A stretch of 30,086 nucleotides of DNA, taken from assembly GCA_902495325.1 (NCBI GenBank), contig CABUWK010000026.1, forward strand, positions 1 to 30,086. The letters are read 5' to 3'. Numbering within the stretch: position 1 is the first letter of the stretch; each line of letters starts with the position of its first letter. Both the position numbers and the translations under genes were made by a program. Source of the DNA: an uncultured Acidiphilium sp. GTDB lineage: Bacteria > Bacillota > Clostridia > Christensenellales > Borkfalkiaceae. This document shows, one piece after another, positions 23,843 through 30,086 of the stretch. A model generated the notes under the pieces. That model searched no databases. It had not been told where the DNA came from and was given only the letters and a program-made list of their open reading frames with translations.

Positions 23843-23864
23843 CTATAAACAGCCACTATAAACA
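23843..23864 (-). promoter_or_regulatory. Two direct repeats, candidate AraC operator
   Basis: On the plus strand CTATAAACA occurs at 23843-23851 and 23856-23864 with 13-bp periodicity. The sites overlap the start of the regulator's transcript and touch its -10 box, so binding there would autorepress. Confidence 0.5.
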
Positions 23865-23892
23865 TTATAATATACATGAAAAGAAAAATCAA
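23864..23892 (-). promoter_or_regulatory. Promoter of the AraC-family regulator
   Basis: On the minus strand TTGATT (23892-23887) and TATAAT (23869-23864) are separated by 17 bp; transcription would start near 23857, about 70 bp before the ATG. Confidence 0.8.
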
Positions 23893-23919
23893 GTCGTTTT
23901 TGAAAATTCTGTCGTTTTT
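23893..23919 (+). promoter_or_regulatory. Direct repeats between the divergent promoters
   Basis: GTCGTTTTT occurs at 23893-23901 and 23911-23919, 18 bp apart, upstream of the transporter -35 box (23948). This is where an activating AraC-type protein could bind. Function is inferred from position only. Confidence 0.35.
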
Positions 23920-23947
23920 TGCTTACGAATTTCAGCAAGAAACGATA

Positions 23948-23976
23948 TTGAAAAACGGAAAAATATGCGTTACAAT
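23948..23976 (+). promoter_or_regulatory. Promoter of the sugar ABC transporter operon
   Basis: TTGAAA (23948-23953), 17 bp, TACAAT (23971-23976); transcription would start about 22 bp before ATG 24006. Confidence 0.75.
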
Positions 23977-24005
23977 AAAATTACAAGAATTTGAGAGGGA
24001 AAGTT

Positions 24006-25505
24006 ATGAACCAGTTGATTGAAATGGAAGGGATCGACAAACGCTTTCTCGGCGTACATGCCCTGAAAGGCGTCCGTTTCGATCTCCGGGCGGGAGAAGT
24101 TCATGCTCTCGTCGGAGAAAACGGAGCGGGCAAGTCGACGCTCATGAAGGTTCTTACGGGGATCCATCAGCCGGACGGCGGAACGATCCGTTACCTCGGT
24201 GAACCCTATGCGGTGAAAAACATAGGCGAATCTCAGGAACGCGGTATCAGCATGATCCACCAGGAACTCAACATGATGAACGACCTGACCGTCGCTCAGA
24301 ACATCTTTATCGGAAGAGAAAAGATGTCCGGCGGCGGGTGGATCGACGACGGTGCGATGATCAAAGAATCGGAACAATTATTCCGGCACATCGGTATCCG
24401 GATCGATCCGAAAACGAAACTCGGCAACCTTACGGTCGGAAAACAGCAGATGGTTGAGATCGCAAAGGCGATTTCCCGCAAATGCCGAGTTCTGATCCTG
24501 GACGAGCCGACAGCCGCGCTCACGCAGACGGAGATAGACGATCTTTTCCGTATCATGGGCGAGCTGAAACAGAAAGGGATCGGGATGATCTACATTTCCC
24601 ACCGTATGGACGAGATCAAGAAGATCTCCGACCGCATTACCGTAATGCGGGACGGCGAGTATGTGGACACGGTGAACACCGCGGAAGTCTCGAAAGATCA
24701 GATCATCAACATGATGATCGGGCGCGTGGTGTACGAAGACCCGAAAACGCACAGCGAAGTTCCGGAAGACGCCCCCGTCGTTCTGGAAGTGAAGGATCTG
24801 TGCCGCGGCAAAGAGATCCGCAACGTCAGTTTCAAACTCAGAAAAGGAGAGATCTTAGGTTTCTCCGGACTGATGGGCGCGGGCAGAACGGAAGTCGCGA
24901 GGGCGATCTTCGGCGCGGATCGGATCGACGGCGGCTCGATCTTCGTGAACGGAAAGCAGGTGAGGATCCGTTCTCCGAAAGACGCGGTGCATTACGGTAT
25001 CGGCTATCTTTCCGAAGACCGTAAACGCTATGGTCTGATGCTCGATAAGTCGGTTGCGGAAAACACGGCGCTCGCGTCGGTCGACCGTTATATTTCGGGC
25101 GGACTGATCAATGACAAGAAACTGAGAAAAGAAGCGGAAATTTACAACAGAAAGCTGAAGACGAAAACGCCTTCGATGGAACAGGCTTTGAAAAACCTTT
25201 CCGGCGGCAATCAGCAGAAGGTCATTATCGCAAGATGGCTGATCCGCAACAGCGATATTCTGATTTTTGACGAGCCTACCCGCGGGATCGACGTGGGGGC
25301 GAAAAGCGAAATTTACACGCTGATGAACGAACTTGCGAAACAGGGCAAATCGATCATCATGATCTCTTCCGAACTCGTGGAGATCCTCCGTATGAGCGAC
25401 CGCGTTCTCGTGATGTGCGAAGGACGCAAGACGGGTGAACTCGATATTTCGGAAGCAAACCAGGAAAATATTATGAAACTTGCTACTATGAGGGAGGAGC
25501 AATGA
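24006..25505 (+). CDS. CUT2 sugar ABC transporter, double ATP-binding protein
   Basis: A 499-aa RbsA/MglA-type ATPase with two ABC cassettes in one chain. The first has Walker A GENGAGKST at 37-45, signature LTVGKQQMVEIAKA, and Walker B VLILDEPTAAL. The second has a degenerate Walker A region (GLMGAGRTEVAR) typical of this family, with signature LSGGNQQKVIIARW and LIFDEPTRGIDVGA. It energises uptake of a monosaccharide through the adjacent permease. ATG 24006 follows GAGAGGGA. The stop (25503-25505) is one base before the permease start. The sugar cannot be told; RbsA, MglA, XylG and AraG look alike at this level. Confidence 0.95.
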   Translation: MNQLIEMEGIDKRFLGVHALKGVRFDLRAGEVHALVGENGAGKSTLMKVLTGIHQPDGGTIRYLGEPYAVKNIGESQERGISMIHQELNMMNDLTVAQNIFIGREKMSGGGWIDDGAMIKESEQLFRHIGIRIDPKTKLGNLTVGKQQMVEIAKAISRKCRVLILDEPTAALTQTEIDDLFRIMGELKQKGIGMIYISHRMDEIKKISDRITVMRDGEYVDTVNTAEVSKDQIINMMIGRVVYEDPKTHSEVPEDAPVVLEVKDLCRGKEIRNVSFKLRKGEILGFSGLMGAGRTEVARAIFGADRIDGGSIFVNGKQVRIRSPKDAVHYGIGYLSEDRKRYGLMLDKSVAENTALASVDRYISGGLINDKKLRKEAEIYNRKLKTKTPSMEQALKNLSGGNQQKVIIARWLIRNSDILIFDEPTRGIDVGAKSEIYTLMNELAKQGKSIIMISSELVEILRMSDRVLVMCEGRKTGELDISEANQENIMKLATMREEQ

Positions 25506-25506
25506 T

Positions 25507-26871
25507 ATGAAAACGGAAGCCAATCAGTACGAAGTTGCCCTGAATCTTCGCGGAAGAGCGCGCAGATGGGGCGTAAGAACGTGGAATAACCTTCTGACCA
25601 ACGGAAAACAGAACATGATCATCATCGGCGCAACGCTCGTGCTGTATCTGCTGTTCACATTGATCAACAGAAACTTTTCAAGCAAGAGCAACCTGCTCAC
25701 GATGACGAAATCTCTCGTGCCGTATGCGATGTTGGGGCTCGGCGTAACGTTTGTGATCGCCACCGGCGGCATCGATCTTTCCATCGGTACGGTCTGTGTC
25801 GCAGCTCCCGTAATTGCGGGCGCGATCTGCGGAACGACTACCTCGGCAGAAGATGGTATCCTTTGGCTCACAATTCCGGTCATGCTGATCGTCGGCGTGC
25901 TGTTCGGTCTTCTGAATGGATTTTTGATCGCAAAATGCAAACTTCCGCCGTTTATCGCAACGCTCGGCACGATGCTGTTGTCCCGCGGACTTTCCGCAGT
26001 TATCGCACAGGCGATCACAAAATCGACTTCCGCGATAAAATATCCCTCGGTCAGCTGGTTGCAGAAAGTTTTCTCGAACGTGAACGGGTTTCCCATCGGT
26101 CTCGTGTGGGTGCTCGGGTTAACGATCATCTGTATGATCGTGATGTTCAAAACAAAAATAGGCAGATACATTCTCGCCATCGGCAGCAACGAAGAGGCGG
26201 CTCGCCTTTCGGGTATCAACGTAGATTGTTATAAAATCATCGCTTACGCGATCGGCGGTTTGTTTGCCGGGATCGCCGCGATCTTCTACACGGCAACCAA
26301 TCCTTCGCTCACGCTTGCGGGCGGAAACGGCATGGAGCTCGACGCGATCGCCGGCGTTTACATCGGCGGCACGAGCACGACGGGCGGTACCGCGTCTATC
26401 GTCGGCACGATCTTCGGCGCCATCATCCTCGTCGTGATCCGTCAGGGGCTGAACCTTTCTCTCAGTGCGCTTGACAATTCTCTTAACGCAACTTTCATCA
26501 CCTATGCCGTTACCGGTGTCATCGTGGTGGCAGCCGTTCTTCTCGATATCTTCAAAAAGAAAGCCGCTGCCCGGGTAAAGAAAGAAACGAGAGTGCAGAA
26601 AGCGACCAAACAGATGAAAGAGCAGATCGAACGTTTAAAAGAAGAAAAGGACGTTGCGCTTACGCAAAAGGATAAGGCGAAAGCGAGCGAGATCGATAAC
26701 GAGATCGCCGCGCTGAAAGCGAACTTCGCGACGGAACTTCCGAAACTTCGCGAAGAAGACGCCAGAGATCTCGTGCAGGAAAGAAAGCATCGGGAAGAAC
26801 AGAAAAACGATCTTCGCGCGCAGAAAATAGCCGAAAAGGAAGAGAGAAAAAAGGCGAAAGCCGGAAAATAA
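25507..26871 (+). CDS. CUT2 sugar ABC transporter permease with long C-terminal coiled-coil tail
   Basis: A 454-aa permease of the RbsC/MglC type. Residues ~35-350 form the 9-10 helix core with the family signatures GVTFVIATGGIDLSIGTVC, NGFLIAKCKLPPFIATLGT and AIGSNEEAARLSGINVDCYK-I. Typical family length is ~320-340 aa. Here the chain continues from about residue 350 with ~105 strongly charged residues (RVKKETRVQKATKQMKEQIE... ending KEERKKAKAGK), predicted to be a cytoplasmic coiled coil. The base composition does not change at the junction and the frame is continuous, so it is not an obvious frameshift fusion. The RBS GGAGGAG lies in the end of the ATPase gene. Confidence 0.93.
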   Translation: MKTEANQYEVALNLRGRARRWGVRTWNNLLTNGKQNMIIIGATLVLYLLFTLINRNFSSKSNLLTMTKSLVPYAMLGLGVTFVIATGGIDLSIGTVCVAAPVIAGAICGTTTSAEDGILWLTIPVMLIVGVLFGLLNGFLIAKCKLPPFIATLGTMLLSRGLSAVIAQAITKSTSAIKYPSVSWLQKVFSNVNGFPIGLVWVLGLTIICMIVMFKTKIGRYILAIGSNEEAARLSGINVDCYKIIAYAIGGLFAGIAAIFYTATNPSLTLAGGNGMELDAIAGVYIGGTSTTGGTASIVGTIFGAIILVVIRQGLNLSLSALDNSLNATFITYAVTGVIVVAAVLLDIFKKKAAARVKKETRVQKATKQMKEQIERLKEEKDVALTQKDKAKASEIDNEIAALKANFATELPKLREEDARDLVQERKHREEQKNDLRAQKIAEKEERKKAKAGK

Positions 26872-26893
26872 AAAAGACCTGCTGACAAACGGG

Positions 26894-26922
26894 CTTCCGG
26901 TCGGAGAAAAACCGACCGGAAG
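26894..26922 (+). other. Hairpin between permease and binding-protein genes
   Basis: A perfect 11-bp stem CTTCCGGTCGG / CCGACCGGAAG with a 7-nt A-rich loop and no T-run. Such intercistronic stems often protect or cut the mRNA so that the binding protein is made in excess. Confidence 0.7.
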
Positions 26923-26994
26923 AAACAAAAATCATTATTTCGGAAAAGACGCGAAAAAAGTCGCGCTTTGAAAAATATTTTGGAGGAAATTGAG

Positions 26995-28047
26995 ATGAAC
27001 AAAATTCTCAGAAAAGCACTCGGTGTGGCAGTTGCGGGCGTAATGTCTGCGGCAATGGTATTCGGAACGGCGGCTTGCGGCAACAACGGCGGCAAAGCCG
27101 AAAACGGTACGATCGCGGTGATCGCGAAAGGCGAAACGCACGCTTTCTGGCAGGCGGTAAAAGCCGGCGCGGAAGCGGCAGGCAAGGAATATAAGTACGA
27201 CGTGACCTTCCGCGGACCTACGGCGGAATCGGAAGAGTACGTAAGCGCTCAGCGCGAAATGGTTCAGAGCGCGCTCAACAATAAGAATACGAAAGCCCTG
27301 GTTATGGCGACGATCGGTCTCGGATTTGCCGATGAGCTGACGCAGGCTTACGACAACAAAATTCCCGTTGTGGAATTCGACAGCGGTCTTTACAACAACG
27401 GCGCGGACGTAACGAAGGATAAAGACCCCAGAGCGGGCAAAGTCGCAACCGACAACCGCGCGGCGGCAGCTCTCGTTGCGGAAAACTTCTATAAGTACCT
27501 TGTCGATAACAACAAAATGACGAAAGGAACCGCGTATAAGATCGGCGTGATCCAGCACGATTCCACCTCTACCGGTATCGACAGAGCGGAAGGTTTCATC
27601 AACAAGATCAATGAACTCGCTCAGAAAGACGGTTATACGCTCGATATCAACAGACAGGTGAAAACCAACAACAAGGGTGAATACGTTGCCGCTCTTACCG
27701 CTTTGAAAGATTACGGCGCTCAGTCCATCTTCATGTCCAACGAAGGCGTAGTAAACGAAGTTCAGCCCATTGTCGTCGACGAAAAAAATACGTATAAAGA
27801 TATCCTTTTCTGCGGATTCGACTGCGGTACCTTCCAATATAACTGGATCAAGGACAACGGCAAAACGTTTGCTCTTCTCGTCGGCTCTGTCGCACAGGAT
27901 TCCTACAGCATCGGTTACAAAGCCGTAGAACTTGCCGCGAAGAAACTTGCGGGCGAAACGGTTACGGACGTAGGTATCGCCGGTCAGTGGTACACCGTTG
28001 ACAATATCGACGATCTTCTTGCGAAGAACATCTTCTATCACGGTTAA
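26995..28047 (+). CDS. Sugar ABC transporter substrate-binding lipoprotein
   Basis: A 350-aa exported binding protein of the periplasmic-binding-protein type I (RbsB-like) family. The signal peptide has KILRKALG, a hydrophobic core and TAAC with Cys at residue 28, followed by a Gly/Asn-rich linker, so it is probably lipid-anchored outside the cell. The mature part begins GTIAVIAKGETHAFWQAVKA and has the two-lobe layout, with ligand-pocket-like motifs VVEFDSGLYNNGADV, ATDNRAAAALVAENF and DILFCGFDCGTFQYNW. ATG 26995 follows TGGAGGAAAT; an in-frame ATG at 26968 would add nine residues but has no RBS. The ligand is unknown. Confidence 0.95.
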   Translation: MNKILRKALGVAVAGVMSAAMVFGTAACGNNGGKAENGTIAVIAKGETHAFWQAVKAGAEAAGKEYKYDVTFRGPTAESEEYVSAQREMVQSALNNKNTKALVMATIGLGFADELTQAYDNKIPVVEFDSGLYNNGADVTKDKDPRAGKVATDNRAAAALVAENFYKYLVDNNKMTKGTAYKIGVIQHDSTSTGIDRAEGFINKINELAQKDGYTLDINRQVKTNNKGEYVAALTALKDYGAQSIFMSNEGVVNEVQPIVVDEKNTYKDILFCGFDCGTFQYNWIKDNGKTFALLVGSVAQDSYSIGYKAVELAAKKLAGETVTDVGIAGQWYTVDNIDDLLAKNIFYHG

Positions 28048-28056
28048 GCAAAAAAA

Positions 28057-28161
28057 TTGCGGCAAAACGAATTGCCGCAACCGAAAGAAAGGGGTGTAAC
28101 CCCGGAAAAATTCAGTTTACCCATTACCCCGAAATGCGGGTCTTCCGCATTGAAATTTTCC
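28057..28161. other. Series of hairpins after the transporter operon
   Basis: TTGCGGCAA/TTGCCGCAA (28057-28065 with 28072-28080) follows seven A, so it is a minus-strand terminator shape. GGGGT/ACCCC is at 28091-28103. GGAAAAATTCA (28104-28114) pairs with TGAAATTTTCC (28151-28161; one mismatch) and encloses AATGCGG/CCGCATT. No coding sequence is visible in 28048-28415. Confidence 0.6.
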
Positions 28162-28168
28162 CTCAGGA

Positions 28169-28203
28169 CCGTCGCCGGAAATCCGGCGGCGGTTCGTTTT
28201 TTG
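28169..28203 (+). terminator. Terminator of the sugar transporter operon
   Basis: CCGTCGCCGG (28169-28178) pairs with CCGGCGGCGG (28183-28192; one G-U), followed by TTCGTTTTTTG. Confidence 0.85.
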
Positions 28204-28230
28204 TTTTGTGCCAAACGCCGAGGGTAGATT

Positions 28231-28284
28231 CCCCCGTTGAAGCGGGGGAAATGTCAACGGAGTTGACAAAAAGGGGGCGCCCCC
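28231..28284. repeat. Triple-hairpin intergenic element
   Basis: Three palindromes in a row: CCCCCG/CGGGGG (28231-28248), GTCAAC/GTTGAC (28253-28267) and the perfect 12-bp GGGGGCGCCCCC (28273-28284). This looks like a mosaic of REP-type repeats. Confidence 0.6.
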
Positions 28285-28320
28285 GCCGAGGAGGCTCAAA
28301 AATATAGAACTTATTTCCAC

Positions 28321-28376
28321 CTTTCTCAGATTCTTCCCGGGTCCGTCAGGCGGGTCGGGTCAGAATGACGAGAAAG
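28321..28376 (+). repeat. Interspersed hairpin repeat
   Basis: It reads CTCAGATTCTTCCCGGG...GGTCAGAATGACGAG, the same pattern as at 10694 and 9676. The ends CTTTCTC (28321-28327) and GAGAAAG (28370-28376) are complementary. Confidence 0.6.
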
Positions 28377-28415
28377 GCGGTTGATTGGTTTTTGTTATCC
28401 AGAGCCTTGCCCGGA

Positions 28416-29573
28416 TCAAAGAAGGTTCAGCGTGTTGAAAACCTGTTCGGAAAGAGAGGTCAGGTTTGCCGCCGCATATTCTTTTCCGATTGCTTTTTCG
28501 GGGGAAACGGGCTCGCGCAGGCAGGAAAACACTGCGTCGATCCCGGCGCTGCGGCAAAGGTCTGCGTCTTCTCCGATCGTTCCGCATAAGGCGATGACGG
28601 GTTTTCCGTATTTTTTCGCAAGTTTCGCAACGCCCGCAGGGGCTTTCCCCATCGCCGTTTGCCCGTCCGTCTTTCCTTCTCCCGTGATCACGAGATCGCT
28701 CACTGCGATTTTTTCCTCGAGTCCGATCGCTTCCGTCACAAAGTCGATTCCGCATTGTATTCCGGCGTGAAGAAAAGCGGAAAAGGCGAACCCGAGCCCG
28801 CCCGCCGCACCGGCGCCTTCTTCTTTCGATCTGTCCTGCCCGAGAACTTCGGCGGCGAGAGCGGCAAAATTCTTCATCGCGGCGTCGGTTTCTTTTATTT
28901 CGCTTTCCGTCGCACCCTTCTGTTTACCGAAAGTCCGGCTGCACCCGTTTTCGCCGCAAAGGGGATTTTTTACGTCGCACAGCAAGGTGAACGTGCAGGA
29001 AGAAAGTCTCGGATCGGCGCGCGATAAGTCGATAAACGCAACATTTTTAATTCCTTTCGCGCCGAGGGGAACCTCCTTTTTGTCGGAAGAGAGAAAGCGG
29101 AAGCCGAGCGCCTGCAGGGCGCCGAGCCCGCAGTCGTTCGTCGCGCTGCCGCCGAGGGAGATCAGAAAACGATCGCACCCGCGATCGAGCCCGTCGAGGA
29201 TCAGTTCTCCCGCGCCGTAGCTTGTCAGATCGCCCGGGTGCCGGCTATCTTTCCCGACGAGGGCGATACCGATCGCCGCCGCGACTTCCACGATCGCCGT
29301 TTTCCCGCAGATCCCGTATTCCGCTTCGGTTGTTTCGGCGAAAACGGGGGAGTGTACGGTTGCTTTCACGAAATTTCCGCCGAGGGCTTTCGTGAGGATC
29401 TTTCCCGTTCCTTCGCCGCCGTCGCCGATCTCCGCGATTTCGCACGTTACGGAATTTCCCTTTGCGTTTTTGCGGAAAAAGTCGCTTTTTTCAAGCCCGC
29501 GCGCGATACATTCGCCCGCTTCCGCAGAGGAAAGGCAGCCTTTGAAGGAATCGGTCGCGATCAGAATTTTCAT
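28416..29573 (-). CDS. glxK: Glycerate kinase
   Basis: A 385-aa enzyme of the GlxK/GarK family, phosphorylating D-glycerate to 2- or 3-phosphoglycerate with ATP. The start MKILIATDSFKGCLSSAEAG is typical, followed by EIGDGGEGTGKIL, GAGELILDGLDRG, ISLGGSATNDCGLGALQALG and TGEGKTDGQTAMGKAPAGVA. Length (~380 aa) is normal. The start is fixed by GGAGGAACGAAA before ATG 29573; the frame is open further upstream but crosses the promoter. It is convergent with the transporter operon and has its own promoter, so a shared pathway is not established. Confidence 0.95.
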   Translation of the reverse strand: MKILIATDSFKGCLSSAEAGECIARGLEKSDFFRKNAKGNSVTCEIAEIGDGGEGTGKILTKALGGNFVKATVHSPVFAETTEAEYGICGKTAIVEVAAAIGIALVGKDSRHPGDLTSYGAGELILDGLDRGCDRFLISLGGSATNDCGLGALQALGFRFLSSDKKEVPLGAKGIKNVAFIDLSRADPRLSSCTFTLLCDVKNPLCGENGCSRTFGKQKGATESEIKETDAAMKNFAALAAEVLGQDRSKEEGAGAAGGLGFAFSAFLHAGIQCGIDFVTEAIGLEEKIAVSDLVITGEGKTDGQTAMGKAPAGVAKLAKKYGKPVIALCGTIGEDADLCRSAGIDAVFSCLREPVSPEKAIGKEYAAANLTSLSEQVFNTLNLL

Positions 29574-29645
29574 TTTCGTTCCTCCCGTGCCGGGAATGAA
29601 AACGGATCGGCCGCTTTCATCCGGCGTAAAGATGATTCTCCCGTC

Positions 29646-29674
29646 ATTATAGCACTCCCGTCCTTCGTTTTCAA
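29646..29674 (-). promoter_or_regulatory. Promoter of the glycerate kinase gene
   Basis: On the minus strand TTGAAA (29674-29669) and TATAAT (29651-29646) are separated by 17 bp; transcription would start near 29640. Confidence 0.85.
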
Positions 29675-29754
29675 CTGCTTTCGGCAAAAAACGTATTTTT
29701 TTCGGGAAAATATCGGGCAGTTTATGAAAAAAACGGGATTTCGGTTCGTTTTGC

Positions 29755-29783
29755 TTGAAAAGAATTTAATTTTTTGGTATATT
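29755..29783 (+). promoter_or_regulatory. Promoter reading into the foldback element
   Basis: TTGAAA (29755-29760), 17 bp, TATATT (29778-29783), preceded by TGG, which gives an extended -10. The start would be near 29790, 17 bp before the inverted repeat. No protein gene follows. Confidence 0.55.
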
Positions 29784-29806
29784 ATAAGAAAGACGCCTGC
29801 GTTGCT

Positions 29807-30086
29807 ATGCCAGGCAAGAGTAATACGAACCTTGCCAAAACACCGCTATTTCCGCGCTTTTCGGCAAATTCTCGTTTGAAGTACGGAAAGTACGTCTGCG
29901 CTCGCCTTTACCAAAAATCATCGAAAATATCGGTGTTTTGGTTGCGGGCAAGTCTGACGGCGGATTTTTAGGCTAAGACAAGGCACGCGAACGGGTTAAT
30001 ACTTGACCGTATAAGCCGTGAGCGTAACGAAGTATTAGTCAAAAATACGCCGTCAGACCATGGTTCGTATTATTCTTGCCTGGCAT
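29807..30086. repeat. 280-bp foldback (MITE-like) element with terminal inverted repeats
   Basis: The outer repeats, 29807-29831 and 30062-30086, match in 24 of 25 positions (ATGCCAGGCAAG... and its complement). Between them lie two further foldbacks. Arm A is CCAAAACACCG at 29835-29845 with 29931-29941, extended to about 18 of 20 pairs. Arm B is GTCTGACGGCG... at 29952-29969 with 30041-30058 (17 of 18), with an inner TAATACTT/AAGTATTA stem. The whole would fold as a three-way junction. No transposase or convincing ORF is inside, and the window ends exactly at the outer repeat. Confidence 0.75.

Noticed and set aside
22975..23892. Second long minus-strand frame overlapping the AraC-type gene
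   Set aside because: It is a shifted-frame shadow rich in Arg; the AraC frame has the conserved domains and a proper RBS.
26995..29573. Sugar transporter and glycerate kinase as one pathway
   Set aside because: The genes are convergent with separate promoters and a terminator between them, so nothing in the sequence ties glycerate to the transporter.
29774..29971. 65-codon plus-strand frame inside the foldback element
   Set aside because: It runs across inverted-repeat arms, has no RBS, and its content is dictated by the repeats.
1..30086. CRISPR array, tRNA genes, prophage or defence operon
   Set aside because: No regularly spaced direct repeats, no cloverleaf with CCA-end features, and no phage or nuclease proteins were seen on either strand.

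Overview
The window reads as one piece of a bacterial chromosome from the Bacillota, most likely class Clostridia. Three things support this: a large Bacillus-type SRP RNA carrying an Alu domain, a T-box leader in front of ileS, and strong AGGAGG-type ribosome binding sites with many textbook TTGACA-N17-TATAAT promoters. The main part has roughly balanced GC with G/C-rich third positions. A narrower guess (Christensenellales/Borkfalkia-like gut lineage) is only an impression from protein style. Both ends lie in repetitive DNA: the left edge cuts an IS30-family transposase, and the right edge coincides with the outer end of a terminal inverted repeat. That is how a metagenome contig broken at repeats would look.

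Positions 1-960 are clearly AT-richer than the rest. They hold the IS30 end and a small regulated locus: a promoter overlapped by a perfect palindrome, a 43-codon leader ORF that runs through an intrinsic terminator, a four-helix membrane protein and a 24-aa hydrophobic microprotein. Positions 963-2650, mostly on the minus strand, hold SRP RNA (ffs), yggS and sepF, followed by tandem hairpins. From 2680 on the plus strand come a T-box leader, ileS, an rRNA-methyltransferase-like gene and an RluD-type pseudouridine synthase, mostly overlapping. Formate-tetrahydrofolate ligase (fhs) follows.

Positions 9605-10990 form an accessory patch with a small secreted protein, a frameshifted gene remnant upstream of it, and interspersed hairpin repeats. 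Next on the plus strand are pheS-pheT, a MATE exporter, a short-chain dehydrogenase, thyA-folA, asd, and an operon of a ribbon-helix-helix protein with clpB. fhs, thyA and folA together cover folate one-carbon metabolism and dTMP synthesis. ileS, pheST, ffs, sepF and clpB are housekeeping genes for translation, secretion, division and proteostasis.

Positions 22875-28050 hold a self-contained uptake locus: an AraC-family regulator divergent from a three-gene CUT2 (ribose/galactose-type) ABC transporter of ATPase, permease and binding lipoprotein. The permease carries an unusual ~105-residue charged coiled-coil tail. After a hairpin-rich intergenic region comes a glycerate kinase on the minus strand, then a 280-bp foldback element at the right edge. 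No phage, CRISPR array, tRNA or defence operon was seen. The most unusual items are the foldback element, the leader/attenuator membrane locus and the permease tail.
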